This document shows, in pieces, positions 54,617 to 63,456 of a stretch of DNA of 64,000 nt. Source of the stretch: Sphingosinicella microcystinivorans (lineage in GTDB: Bacteria > Pseudomonadota > Alphaproteobacteria > Sphingomonadales > Sphingomonadaceae); NCBI RefSeq assembly GCF_027941835.1, contig NZ_CP116005.1:744001-808000 (forward strand). Direction: 5' to 3'. The position numbers and the translations under genes were made by a program. Every line of letters begins with the position of its first letter. The stretch's first letter is position 1. The notes below the pieces were generated by a model that was given only the letters and a program-made list of their open reading frames with translations, did no database searches and was not told where the DNA came from.

Positions 54617-55222
54617 TCATTCGCGCCGCGTCAGGATCGCGCCATCATCCCATAGGTCCTGGCGGTCTCCGATAGCGCCGAGCAGCGATCTCGCCTCGTC
54701 GTCGAGAACGAGGACGCGGATGTTGCCCACCGATCCTTCAACGCCGTAAACGATCTTCGTCGTGTCCGCGCGCATCATTTGCAGGAAACGCACGGCTTTG
54801 TCGCGGTTCAGGCTCTGGACCGCCATGTGCTTGCCGTCCTCGGTCATGAAATACTTGAGCAGGATGCAATCATTGCAACTCCGGGGATCGCCATTGAGGA
54901 GGAACTGGGCCTCCCCGAACGTATAGAGGGTGACGACGTCGCGGATGCGCGCGGTGAACTTCGCTGTGTCGCTGGTCACGGCATAGACGGGCCGTCCCTG
55001 CTGCTGCCGTTCCGCGATATGCAGATACGGCTGACCCGCCGGCATGCCCCCGTCCTGCGGGAACCAGACAAGTGCCTCCCATTCGCCGGCAAACGCGGGA
55101 TTGGCCACGATTTCTTTCTCCAGCGCCACCCTGTCGGAAATGTTCAGGCACGCCGCGAGCCCGAGACAAGCGAGGAAGACAAGCGAGATCCACGCCAATC
55201 CTGAAGTGCGGCCTGCGCGCAT
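54617..55222 (-). CDS. Putative lipoprotein of unknown function
   Basis: About 201 residues from ATG 55222 (an upstream ATG at 55243 is possible and would overlap rmuC). ISLVFLACLGLAACLNIS is a lipoprotein signal, cysteine at about residue 25. The mature part is mixed alpha/beta with a CNDC motif (RSCNDCILLKYF) and several aromatic residues. No family recognised. It follows rmuC closely on the same strand, and its stop faces the TrmH gene four bases away. Confidence 0.78.
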   Translation of the reverse strand: MRAGRTSGLAWISLVFLACLGLAACLNISDRVALEKEIVANPAFAGEWEALVWFPQDGGMPAGQPYLHIAERQQQGRPVYAVTSDTAKFTARIRDVVTLYTFGEAQFLLNGDPRSCNDCILLKYFMTEDGKHMAVQSLNRDKAVRFLQMMRADTTKIVYGVEGSVGNIRVLVLDDEARSLLGAIGDRQDLWDDGAILTRRE

Positions 55223-55229
55223 CGCCGAT

Positions 55230-56633
55230 CTATTCCGCGGCATCGGCCACCGGCGACGCCAGCTTGGTGAGGGAACGCGGCTCGCCCGATACGCGCGGCA
55301 AATCCTCGATGGTCTTGGACGGCGCCTCGATCGCGTGCTCGCCCAGCCGGTGCGCCGACGTCATCACCTGGCTCTCGAGGCTGCCGACCATCTTGTTGTA
55401 CGCGCCGTTCGCCGCTTCGAGCGTCTTGCCGAGCCGCGCGACGTGCTCGCCCATCGTCGCCAGCCGGTCGTAGAGCTGCTTGCCGAGGGCGGCGATCTTC
55501 TGCGCGTCGGCCGTCGCCTTCTCCTGCTGCCAGACCATCGCCACCGTCCGTGCGATGGCGATGAGGTTGGTCGGCGAGGCGAGCAGCACGCGGCGCTGGA
55601 ACGCCGTCTCGAACAGGTCCTGATCCGCCTCCAGCGCAGCGGCGAGGAAGTTTTCGCCGGGCACGAACATGATGACGAAATCGAGCGTGCCCGCGAACTG
55701 CTCGGCGTAGCTCTTGCGCCCGAGCGCATCGACATGGACGCGCAGCGCCTTGGCGTGCGCAAGGAGATGCGCGCGCCGCGCGTCCTCGTCGGGCGCGTCG
55801 AGCGCGTCCTGATAGGAGTTCAGCGAACATTTGGCGTCGATGACGAGCACGCGCTCGCCCGGCAAACGGATGACGGCGTCGGGCCGCAGGCGACCGTCCT
55901 CGGCCTCTACCGAGACCTCCTCGGCAAAATCGACGTGCGGCGACAGGCCCGCCATTTCGAGCACGCGGCGCAGCTGGTGCTCGCCCCAGCGCCCGCGTGC
56001 CTTGGGCGCGCTGCGGAGCGCGTGGACGAGCTTCGCGGCCTCGCCGGAGACGCGTTCCTGCCCGGCTTTCACCTCGGCGATGGCGTTGTGGATGGCGCCG
56101 TAGGCGGTTGCGCGCGCCTCCTCGATCTGGCCGAGCTTCTGCTCGTATTTGAGGAGCGTCTCGCGCATCGGCTGGATGAGCTTGTCCATCTCGGCGCGGT
56201 TCTTCTCCAGCCCCGCGCCCGCCGCCTCGCGATGATGCTTCAGCGTTTCCTCGGCGAGCTTCACGAAGGCCTCGTGGCTCTTTGCAAGCGATGCGCTCGC
56301 CAGCGCCTCGAAACGGCGCTGCAAATCGGCCTCGCGTTCGGCGAAGGCGCGCTCGCGCTCTTCCGCGCGGCTCTTGAGCTCGGCGAGCGCAACGCTATCC
56401 TTCCTGAGTTCGGCGATCTCGGCGTTCAGCGCCTCGATCCCGGCCGCGCGTTGCTCGGCGAGCGCCTTGTCGGTGCGAAGCCCGGCCACCGCATCCGCCA
56501 GCCCGTCCCGCTCGCCGCGCAGCGAATCGCGCTCCGTCCGCAGCGCCGCGCGATCGCGCGCCCACAGCAGCCAGCCGATGCCGCACCCGAGCGCGAACAT
56601 CACAAGGCCGACAATCAGGGGAAGAGGGCTCAT
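55230..56633 (-). CDS. rmuC: DNA recombination protein RmuC
   Basis: 467 residues: an N-terminal membrane segment (MSPLPLIVGLVMFALGCGIGWLLW), a long coiled coil (about residues 28-140) and the RmuC nuclease-like domain with RGRWGEHQLRRVLEMAG, VLVIDAKCSLNSYQDAL, FVIMFVPGENFLAAALE and LLASPTNLIAIARTVA. RmuC limits inversions and rearrangements at repeats. ATG 56633 fits the membrane segment; a longer in-frame reading is an artefact. Confidence 0.95.
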   Translation of the reverse strand: MSPLPLIVGLVMFALGCGIGWLLWARDRAALRTERDSLRGERDGLADAVAGLRTDKALAEQRAAGIEALNAEIAELRKDSVALAELKSRAEERERAFAEREADLQRRFEALASASLAKSHEAFVKLAEETLKHHREAAGAGLEKNRAEMDKLIQPMRETLLKYEQKLGQIEEARATAYGAIHNAIAEVKAGQERVSGEAAKLVHALRSAPKARGRWGEHQLRRVLEMAGLSPHVDFAEEVSVEAEDGRLRPDAVIRLPGERVLVIDAKCSLNSYQDALDAPDEDARRAHLLAHAKALRVHVDALGRKSYAEQFAGTLDFVIMFVPGENFLAAALEADQDLFETAFQRRVLLASPTNLIAIARTVAMVWQQEKATADAQKIAALGKQLYDRLATMGEHVARLGKTLEAANGAYNKMVGSLESQVMTSAHRLGEHAIEAPSKTIEDLPRVSGEPRSLTKLASPVADAAE

Positions 56634-56756
56634 TCCATGCGCCTTCGGAGGTGAACAGATCGGGAACTGCATTGCTAGCGCAATTGCTTGCCGGACGCAA
56701 AGACCTTGCATCGAAACGGCTTTGCCGGACAGGATACGGCGGGAGGACGGAGCGGA

Positions 56757-57674
56757 ATGAGCGCAGTCGAAATCGTCGCCGAGGGCCTGCATTTCCCGGA
56801 AGGACCCGTGTGGATGCAAGACGGCAGCGTCATCGTCGTCGAGATCGCCGCGGGACGGGTGACGCGCGTGCTGCCAGACGGCCGCACGGAGACCATCGCG
56901 ACTCCCGGCGGCGGCCCCAACGGCGCCGCGATCGGCCCGGACGGCGCGCTCTACCTCTGCAACAACGGCGGCTTCGAATGGATTCGGCAGGACGGCCTGC
57001 TGATCCCCGGTCACATCGCCGCCGACTACACGACCGGCCGCATCGAGCGCATCGACCTCGCGACCGGCACGGTCGAACGGCTTTACGACGCGTGCGACGG
57101 GCGGCCCCTCTCCGGCCCCAACGATATCGTGTTCGATGCAAGCGGAGGCTTCTGGTTCACCGACCTCGGCAAGATTCGCGACCGCGCCACCGACCACGGC
57201 GGGCTCTACTACGCGAAGCCGGACGGCTCCGGCATCCGCTGCGCCGTCTACGGCCCGAACATGAACGGCGTCAGCCTCTCGCCCGACGGGCGCACCGTCT
57301 ATACGGCGCTCACGATGGAACGCACCCTGCTCGCCTTCGACATCACCGGCCCCGGCGAAGTCGCGCCCTCGCCGCTCGCGGCCCTGCCGGGGCGCGTCGT
57401 CACGGCGTTCGCGGGGCATATCCTGCTCGATTCGCTCGCCGTCGATGCGGACGGCAACATCTGCGTGGCGACGATCGCCGGCCATCCCGGCATCGCGTCC
57501 GTCGATGCCGGGACCGGCGTGCAGACATGGCGGGACATGCCCGATCTCGTCACCACCAACATCTGCTTCGGCGGCGCGGACATGCGGGACGCGTGGGTGA
57601 CGCTGTCCTCCACCGGCCGCCTTGCGAAGACGCGCTGGGACCGGCCCGGCCTGAAGCTCGCGCACTATGGCTGA
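56757..57674 (+). CDS. SMP-30/gluconolactonase-family hydrolase
   Basis: 305-residue six-bladed beta-propeller. Metal-ligand motifs of the family are present: LHFPEGPVW with the conserved glutamate, SGPNDIVFDASGGFWFTDLG with Asn and Asp, and NGVSLSPDGRTVY. It should hydrolyse a sugar or other lactone. ATG 56757 follows GGGAGG. It overlaps mlaE by eight bases, an unexpected neighbour for a lipid transporter. Confidence 0.9.
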   Translation: MSAVEIVAEGLHFPEGPVWMQDGSVIVVEIAAGRVTRVLPDGRTETIATPGGGPNGAAIGPDGALYLCNNGGFEWIRQDGLLIPGHIAADYTTGRIERIDLATGTVERLYDACDGRPLSGPNDIVFDASGGFWFTDLGKIRDRATDHGGLYYAKPDGSGIRCAVYGPNMNGVSLSPDGRTVYTALTMERTLLAFDITGPGEVAPSPLAALPGRVVTAFAGHILLDSLAVDADGNICVATIAGHPGIASVDAGTGVQTWRDMPDLVTTNICFGGADMRDAWVTLSSTGRLAKTRWDRPGLKLAHYG

Positions 57675-58812
57675 CACGGAAGCGCCCGCCGGGAGCCACA
57701 TCGCCGAAGGTCACGCGGATGGCGAGCGCACCGTGCGCCTCTCCGGCCGCATGACGATTCGCTTCATCGACCCCGTCTCGCGGCGCCTGCGCGAACTCGA
57801 ATCCGATCCCGAACCGCTCACCGTCGACCTCGCCGACATCGAGCGCATCGACACGGCGGGCGCATGGGTGCTCTACCGCACACGCATGGCGCGCGAGGCG
57901 GCCGGCCTCTCCTTCCGGCTGACGGGCGCAAGCGACAAGGCCGAGGAGCTGATCGACCAGATCTGCTCGCACACCCGGCCCACCAAGATCCGCCCCGATC
58001 TGACCCCGCCGTTCATTCGCACGCTGGAAAAGCTCGGCGGCTGGATCGTCTTCGCGGCCACGACCTTCGGCGGCTTCCTGTCCTTCCTCGGGCTGACGCT
58101 CGTCACGCTCGGCCGCGTCCTCATCGGCCGCCGCGCGCTGCGCTGGCGCGCCGTCACCAACCAGTACGAGGCGGTCGGCGTCGCCTCGCTCGGCATTATC
58201 GGGCTGATGAGCTTCCTCGTCGGCATCGTCGTCGCGCAGCAGGGCGCGGTGCAGCTCCGCCAGTTCGGCGCGGACGTGTTCGTCATCAACCTCGTCGGCC
58301 GCATTACCTTCCGCGAACTCGGCGTGCTGATGACCGCGATCATGGTCGCGGGCCGTTCGGGCAGCGCGTTCGCAGCGCAGATCGGCTCGATGAAGCTCGC
58401 CGAGGAAGTGGACGCCATGCGCACGATCGGTATGCCGCCGATCGAGGTGCTGGTCATCCCGCGGCTGCTCGCCGCCGTCTTCGCCATGCCGCTCCTCGCC
58501 TTCTACGGATCGATTCTCGGTATCGTCGGCGGGATGCTGCTGACATGGGTTTCGCTCGGCATCCCGCCCGCCACCTTCATCCAGCGCATCCAGGAGGTGG
58601 TGCCGATCACCGATGTCTGGGTCGGACTCATCAAGGCGCCCGTGTTCGGGCTCGTCATCGCCGTCACCGGCTGCTTCCAGGGGATGCAGGTACGCGGCAA
58701 TGCCGAGGAGGTGGGGCTTCGCACCACGGCCGCCGTGGTGCAGGCGATCTTCCTCGTCATCGTGCTCGATGCCTTCTTCGCGGTGTTCTTCTCGGCGATC
58801 GGGTGGAACTGA
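57667..58812 (+). CDS. mlaE: MlaE-type permease with N-terminal STAS domain
   Basis: 381 residues. The first 110 residues form a STAS domain (LTVDLADIERIDTAGAWVLYRTRM) like MlaB, fused to an MlaE permease with five or six membrane segments (EAVGVASLGIIGLMSFLVGIVVAQQGAVQLRQFGADVFVINLVGRITFRELGVLMTAIMVAGRSGSAFAAQIGSMK). So the MlaB partner is built in. With MlaF and MlaD it moves phospholipid between the membranes. Shares one base with mlaF. Confidence 0.93.
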   Translation: MADTEAPAGSHIAEGHADGERTVRLSGRMTIRFIDPVSRRLRELESDPEPLTVDLADIERIDTAGAWVLYRTRMAREAAGLSFRLTGASDKAEELIDQICSHTRPTKIRPDLTPPFIRTLEKLGGWIVFAATTFGGFLSFLGLTLVTLGRVLIGRRALRWRAVTNQYEAVGVASLGIIGLMSFLVGIVVAQQGAVQLRQFGADVFVINLVGRITFRELGVLMTAIMVAGRSGSAFAAQIGSMKLAEEVDAMRTIGMPPIEVLVIPRLLAAVFAMPLLAFYGSILGIVGGMLLTWVSLGIPPATFIQRIQEVVPITDVWVGLIKAPVFGLVIAVTGCFQGMQVRGNAEEVGLRTTAAVVQAIFLVIVLDAFFAVFFSAIGWN

Positions 58813-59606
58813 TGACGGCCCCGGACGATCGCCGCGGCCCCGTGATCCGCGTCACCGGGCTTCGCAACGCCTTCGGCGCGCAGGTGATCCACGAGAACCT
58901 CGATCTCGAGGTCCGGCGCGGCGAGATCATCGGTATCGTCGGCGGCTCGGGCACCGGCAAGACCGTGCTGATGCGCTCGATCATCGGCCTCCAGCGCTAC
59001 GATGCCGGCGAGGTGGAGATATTCGGGCGGCGCGTGAGCGGCCTCGGCGAACACGAGGAGCTGGAGCTGCGCCGCCAGTTCGGCGTGCTCTTCCAGAACG
59101 GCGCGCTGTTCTCGACGCTGACCGTCGCCGAGAACATCGAGGTGCCGATGCGCGAGTTCTACCACCTCGAGACCGCGCTGATGGACGAGATCGCCGCCTA
59201 CAAGATCGCGATGGTCGGCCTGCCGCCCGACGCGGGACCGAAGCATCCGAGCGAGCTTTCCGGCGGCATGAGGAAGCGCGCCGGCCTTGCCCGCGCGCTC
59301 GCGCTCGATCCACGCCTGCTGTTCCTCGACGAGCCGACCGCGGGCCTCGATCCCATCGGCGCGGCGGCCTTCGACCAACTCATCCTCCAGCTGCGCGAGA
59401 CGCTCGATCTCACCGTGTTCCTCATCACGCACGATCTCGACACGCTGCACACGATTTGCGACCGTGTCGCGGTGCTTGCAGACAAGCGCGTGCTGAAGGT
59501 GGGAACGATCGAGGAGTTGCTGGCGTTCGATCATCCGTGGGTGCAGGAGTATTTCCGCGGCCCGCGCGGCCGTGCCGCGCTCGCGAGCGCGGCAGCAGGG
59601 GGTTGA
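58812..59606 (+). CDS. mlaF: MlaF-type ABC ATPase
   Basis: 264 residues. Walker A IVGGSGTGKTVLMRSIIGL, Q-loop FQNGALFS, signature LSGGMRKRAGLARALA, Walker B LLFLDEPTAGLDP and the H-loop LITHDLDTLHTICD. ATG 58812 shares the last base of the mlaE stop (TGATG); its own stop shares a base with mlaD, so the three are tightly coupled. Confidence 0.95.
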   Translation: MTAPDDRRGPVIRVTGLRNAFGAQVIHENLDLEVRRGEIIGIVGGSGTGKTVLMRSIIGLQRYDAGEVEIFGRRVSGLGEHEELELRRQFGVLFQNGALFSTLTVAENIEVPMREFYHLETALMDEIAAYKIAMVGLPPDAGPKHPSELSGGMRKRAGLARALALDPRLLFLDEPTAGLDPIGAAAFDQLILQLRETLDLTVFLITHDLDTLHTICDRVAVLADKRVLKVGTIEELLAFDHPWVQEYFRGPRGRAALASAAAGG

Positions 59607-60565
59607 TGTTGGAAACACGAAGCAACCACGTCCTCGTCGGCGCCGTCGCAATCGCGCTGTTCATCGCGGCGTTCCTGTTCATCCTCTGGATCGCGCGCAT
59701 CGACACGTCGGACCGGCAGAAATACGACATCTTCTTCCGCTCGGTCTCGGGCCTCGCCCGCGGCAGCGCGGTCAACTATTCGGGCGTGCCCGTCGGCACC
59801 GTGCAGGAGATTCGACTGATGCCGGAATCGCCCAACTTCGTGCGTGTGCGCATCCAGATCGACGAGGGCGTACCGATTCTGCAGGGCACGGTCGCGACGA
59901 TCACCGGCGTCGGCTTCACCGGCGTTTCGATCGTCGAACTGGAAGGCGCCATCAAGGGCGCGCCGCCGATCGACGAGCCGGGGCCGTTCGGCGCGCCCGT
60001 CATTCCCACGAAGCCCGGCGCGCTCGGCCAGCTTCTCGATTCCGCGCCGCAGCTTCTCGAACGCATCAGCACGCTCACCGCGCGGCTCAACGAGGTGCTG
60101 AGCCCGCAGAACCAGGCGTCAATCGCCGGCATCCTCAAGAGCACGAACACGATCACCGCCGCCGTCGCCAGCCGCGACGGCGACATCGCCGACGCGGTGA
60201 CGGAAATCCGCGCCACGATCGAGGAAACCCGGAAAACGGCGGCGGCGCTCGCCGTGCTCGCGGACAGCACCAGCAAGCTGGTCGATGCCGAAGGCAGGCC
60301 GCTCGTCGCCGATCTGCGCAAGACGTTGCAGCGCGCCGATACGGCGCTTGCCGAGCTGGAAGGGACATCACGCGCGGCCCGGGCGGGCGCCGAGGCGTTC
60401 AACGCACACACGCTGCCCGAGGTGAACCTCCTCGTCGGCGACCTCCGCGAAATGGCGCGCTCGCTCGGCGCCATCGCTGCGAAGCTCGATGAAGACCCGG
60501 CGGGCGCGCTCGTCGGCGGACGCAAGCTTCCGGAATACAAGCCCGATGGAGACAAGGACCGATGA
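59606..60565 (+). CDS. mlaD: MlaD-type lipid-binding protein (MCE domain)
   Basis: 319 residues: an N-terminal membrane anchor (HVLVGAVAIALFIAAFLFILWIA), an MCE domain (YDIFFRSVSGLARGSAVNYSGVPVGTVQEIRL with VGFTGVSIVELEG) and a long helical C-terminal part (about residues 150-300) that should extend into the periplasm. It forms the hexameric lipid channel. ATG 59606 overlaps the mlaF stop by one base. Confidence 0.94.
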   Translation: MLETRSNHVLVGAVAIALFIAAFLFILWIARIDTSDRQKYDIFFRSVSGLARGSAVNYSGVPVGTVQEIRLMPESPNFVRVRIQIDEGVPILQGTVATITGVGFTGVSIVELEGAIKGAPPIDEPGPFGAPVIPTKPGALGQLLDSAPQLLERISTLTARLNEVLSPQNQASIAGILKSTNTITAAVASRDGDIADAVTEIRATIEETRKTAAALAVLADSTSKLVDAEGRPLVADLRKTLQRADTALAELEGTSRAARAGAEAFNAHTLPEVNLLVGDLREMARSLGAIAAKLDEDPAGALVGGRKLPEYKPDGDKDR

Positions 60566-61161
60566 CGCCTATCGCCCGAGCCGCCGTTCTCACGGCCCTT
60601 CTGCTCGTCTCCGCGTGCGGACCGCTGGTACAGATCGGCGGCGGCGGAGACCCGCCCGACTCTCTGCTCACGCTTCGCGCAGAGGCGAGCGAAGCGCGCG
60701 CCCTGACGGGCAAGCCGCTGCTCGTCACGATGCCGAGCGCGCCCGGCGCGCTGCGCACGCTACGCATCCCGGTGACGACCGAGGCCACCGAGATCGCCTA
60801 TCTTCCGAAAGCGAACTGGGTCGAGCAGCCGGTGGTGCTGTTCCAGCGGCTGCTCGGCGAGGTCGTGCAGGCGCGCACGGGCCGCCCGGTCCTCGACGAG
60901 CGCAACGTCGATATCGGCGCGGCGAACAGGCTTTCCGGCCGGCTCGTGGAATTCGGCCTCGACGTGCGCGGTGCGCCTCAGGTCCGCGTCCGCTACGATG
61001 CGATGGTGTCGGCGACCGGAACCGGCTATGTCGCGAGCCGCAGCTTCGAGGCGACGCGGCCGGTTTCGGCCGAGACCGGCCCGGCCATCGCCCGCGCGCT
61101 CAACGAGGCGGCAAACGAGGTCGCGGCGAGCGTGGGGGACTGGATTGCATCGCAGCCGTAA
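60562..61161 (+). CDS. ABC-type transport auxiliary lipoprotein
   Basis: 199 residues: lipoprotein signal ALLLVSACGPL (cysteine at about residue 19) and a domain of the PqiC / ABC_trans_aux type, with LRIPVTTEATEIAYLPKANWVEQPVVLFQRLLGEVVQ. It is the outer-membrane-side partner of MCE systems and replaces MlaA or MlaC in this operon. Overlaps mlaD by four bases. Confidence 0.9.
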   Translation: MTPIARAAVLTALLLVSACGPLVQIGGGGDPPDSLLTLRAEASEARALTGKPLLVTMPSAPGALRTLRIPVTTEATEIAYLPKANWVEQPVVLFQRLLGEVVQARTGRPVLDERNVDIGAANRLSGRLVEFGLDVRGAPQVRVRYDAMVSATGTGYVASRSFEATRPVSAETGPAIARALNEAANEVAASVGDWIASQP

Positions 61162-61171
61162 TGAGACAGGG

Positions 61172-61195
61172 AACCGGCGGCGGCACTCGCCGGTT
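61172..61195 (+). terminator. Weak terminator candidate after the Mla operon
   Basis: AACCGGCG and CGCCGGTT with an 8-base loop, 10 bases after the auxiliary lipoprotein stop. There is no T-run after it, so termination would be partial. The M48 gene follows 36 bases later. Confidence 0.4.
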
Positions 61196-61230
61196 TGCGC
61201 AGTGGCAGGTTCATTTTTGAGGGACGTCCA

Positions 61231-62709
61231 ATGAGGAAGGAAGCGCGTCAGGCTCTTGGGATCGCCGTCAGCACGGTCGTGCTCAGCGCCTGCGTCACCG
61301 GCCCCGGCACCAGCGCGAACGCGCAGAAGCCGCGCCAGATCAGCGCCAGCGAACGCGCGCAGGCGGCGCAGGCGCACCCGGAGATCATGGCCGAGTTCGG
61401 CGGCGCCTACGAGGGGCCGGGCGCGGCGATGGTGAAGCGCATCGGCAAGGAGGTCGCGGTCCGCTCCAACATCGCGTCCGCCGAGAACGAATGCACGGTG
61501 ACGCTGCTCAACACCACGGTCGTCAACGCCTTCGCCATCCCCGGCTGCTACGTCTACATGACGCGCGGGCTCCTTTCGATCATGAACAGCGAGGCGGAAC
61601 TCGCCTCCGTGCTCGGGCACGAGGTGGGCCACGTCGACGCCCAGCATTCGAAGAAGCGCCAGAACGCCGCGCTCGGCAGCGGCATCGTCTCGATCCTCGC
61701 CACCGTGCTCACCGGCAGCAGCCAGATCGGCCAGCTCGCCGGGCAGCTCGGGCAGGTGTGGACGCTCAAGTACTCGCGCGACCAGGAGTACCAGTCGGAC
61801 GATCTCGGCATCCGCTACATGACGGCGGCGGGTTACGATCCCTATGCCGCGGCGGAGATCCTCCAGTCGCTCGGCGATCAGGAAGCGCTGGAAACGCGCA
61901 TCCGCGGCCAGAACGAGGCGGCGCAGATCCCCTCGTGGGCGCGCAGCCACCCGCTGACGGCCGCCCGCGTCAAGCGCGCCTCGCAGAAGGCGGCGGCGAC
62001 CGGCGTGAAGCCCGGCCAGCTCCGCCGCGACGAGGCCGACTATTTCGCGGCCGTCGACGGAATGCTCTACGGCGACGACCCGTCACAGGGCTTCGTCGAC
62101 GGGCACAAGTTCGCGCATCCCGTGCTCAAGATCGCGTTCGAGGTGCCGCAGGGCTATTACCTGAGCAACAGCGCGGCGGCGGTGACGGCGACCGGCGGAC
62201 AGGCACAGATCCAGTTCAGCGGCGGCAAGCTCGGCGACGCGGACAGCCTCGATTCCTATATCTCCACGGTGTTCCAGGGCGTGCTCGGCAACAACAAGGC
62301 CCAGTACACGGGCGTGCAGCGCACCACGATCAACGGCATCGAGGCGGCGACCGCGACGGCGCGCGTCGCGACGCAGAGCGGCAACCGCGACGTCACCGTC
62401 GTCGCCTACCGCGTGGGCGGCGGCAGCGGCTATCACTTCATCTTCATCTCGCCGTCGAACGTGAACGTCTCGAACGTGGTGAACACCACCGCCGGTTCCT
62501 TCCGCAAGCTCACCGACGCGCAGGCGTCGGCGCTGCGCAAGCGCGTCATCCAGGTCGTCACCGTGAAGCCCGGCGACACCGCCCAGTCACTGTCGCAGCG
62601 CATGGCCTTCGACGACTACCGGCTCGAACGCTTCCTCGTGATGAACAACCGCGAGGCGAACCCGACGCTCCGCGCCGGCGAGAAGGTCAAGATCGTCGTC
62701 TACGGCTGA
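61231..62709 (+). CDS. M48-family metalloprotease lipoprotein with LysM-like C-terminus
   Basis: 492 residues. Lipoprotein signal with Cys21 (STVVLSACVTG), zinc site HEVGH at 130-134 and the third-ligand region EYQSDDLGIRYM (glutamate about 50 residues on), then TPR-like helical region, a mixed domain, and a C-terminal LysM-type segment (VVTVKPGDTAQSLSQRMAFDDYRLERFLVMNNREANPTLRAGEKVKIV). It resembles BepA/YfgC-type proteases of outer-membrane quality control, with a peptidoglycan-binding end added. Confidence 0.92.
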   Translation: MRKEARQALGIAVSTVVLSACVTGPGTSANAQKPRQISASERAQAAQAHPEIMAEFGGAYEGPGAAMVKRIGKEVAVRSNIASAENECTVTLLNTTVVNAFAIPGCYVYMTRGLLSIMNSEAELASVLGHEVGHVDAQHSKKRQNAALGSGIVSILATVLTGSSQIGQLAGQLGQVWTLKYSRDQEYQSDDLGIRYMTAAGYDPYAAAEILQSLGDQEALETRIRGQNEAAQIPSWARSHPLTAARVKRASQKAAATGVKPGQLRRDEADYFAAVDGMLYGDDPSQGFVDGHKFAHPVLKIAFEVPQGYYLSNSAAAVTATGGQAQIQFSGGKLGDADSLDSYISTVFQGVLGNNKAQYTGVQRTTINGIEAATATARVATQSGNRDVTVVAYRVGGGSGYHFIFISPSNVNVSNVVNTTAGSFRKLTDAQASALRKRVIQVVTVKPGDTAQSLSQRMAFDDYRLERFLVMNNREANPTLRAGEKVKIVVYG

Positions 62710-62719
62710 CAAATGAAAA

Positions 62720-62743
62720 GGGCGCCGGGTTTCCCCGGCGCCC
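62720..62743 (-). terminator. Terminator of the first Flp gene
   Basis: Perfect 10-base stem (GGGCGCCGGG) with a 4-base loop. On the minus strand it is followed by TTTTCATTT and lies 30 bases after the Flp stop. It also faces the convergent M48 gene, whose stop is 11 bases away, so it can serve both directions. Confidence 0.8.
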
Positions 62744-62772
62744 TGTCCGTTCGCTTGCGCGAGGATCGACGC

Positions 62773-62940
62773 TTAGGCGTCGGTCATCGCACCCGCAGCG
62801 TTGTTCATCGTCTGGCTGATGGCGTTGCCCAGCGCACCCATGGCGCCGATGGCCGCAACCGCGATGAGAGCAGCGATCAGACCGTATTCGATGGCCGTCG
62901 CGCCCTTCTCTTCCTTACGAAGCTTACGGAAAAACGACAT
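62773..62940 (-). CDS. flp: Flp/Fap pilin component, first copy
   Basis: 55 residues, below common prediction cut-offs. MSFFRKLRKEEKGATAIEYG is a class III prepilin leader: basic start, cleavage after glycine (KG-ATAIEYG) and the Glu/Tyr pair, followed by a hydrophobic helix (LIAALIAVAAIGAMGALGNAI). Forms type IVb pili exported by the Tad system. No tad/cpa genes are in the window. GAGACAAG-type purine stretch precedes the ATG. Confidence 0.93.
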   Translation of the reverse strand: MSFFRKLRKEEKGATAIEYGLIAALIAVAAIGAMGALGNAISQTMNNAAGAMTDA

Positions 62941-63107
62941 TTCTTGTCTCCTATACCAGTTCCGTACGTACCGGGTGTTCCTCTGTCCCCGTCCAAGAGG
63001 TCAGCAATGCATCACTAGACCATTGCTCTTGCCAATTGCTTAAAGCCGCTGGTGAAAATGCGTTAATCTTCAAAGTCCTTGTTGCAGCATGTGTTCGGGC
63101 CAAAAAA

Positions 63108-63127
63108 AACAGGCCCGAAGGCCTGTT
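63108..63127 (-). terminator. Terminator of the second Flp gene
   Basis: Perfect 8-base stem AACAGGCC / GGCCTGTT with a 4-base loop. On the minus strand seven to eight T follow directly, a strong rho-independent terminator 27 bases after the Flp stop. A short T-run on the plus side makes it partly bidirectional. Confidence 0.88.
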
Positions 63128-63154
63128 CGTTTTTGAAGCTGTCCGTCGCTGCGC

Positions 63155-63328
63155 TTACGAACTCGCCTTCACATTGTTCTCGACCTTGCCCCACATGTTG
63201 GAGAGGCCGTTACCGAACGCGTTGAAGCCCGAGATGGCGCCGACCGCGATCAGCGCCGCGATGAGGCCGTACTCGATCGCCGTCGCGCCTTCGGACTTGC
63301 GAACCAGCTTGCGGATGAATTCGGGCAT
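63155..63328 (-). CDS. flp: Flp/Fap pilin component, second copy
   Basis: 57 residues. MPEFIRKLVRKSEGATAIEYG has the same leader and cleavage site (EG-ATAIEYG) and LIAALIAVGAIS helix as the first copy; the C-terminal part differs (FGNGLSNMWGKVENNVKASS). It is upstream of the first copy with its own terminator, so the two are separate transcription units. Both are orphan pilin genes here. Confidence 0.93.
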   Translation of the reverse strand: MPEFIRKLVRKSEGATAIEYGLIAALIAVGAISGFNAFGNGLSNMWGKVENNVKASS

Positions 63329-63456
63329 TGGCCGCTACCTTCAGTTCAAACACGGATCAAACACGGATTCAGGGCTTGCATTGTCCCTGCTGCTCCGTTC
63401 TAGCCGTCAGGCGTTAACAAATTCACACAAGCCGGACTAAGCGTGGGGTTAACCAA

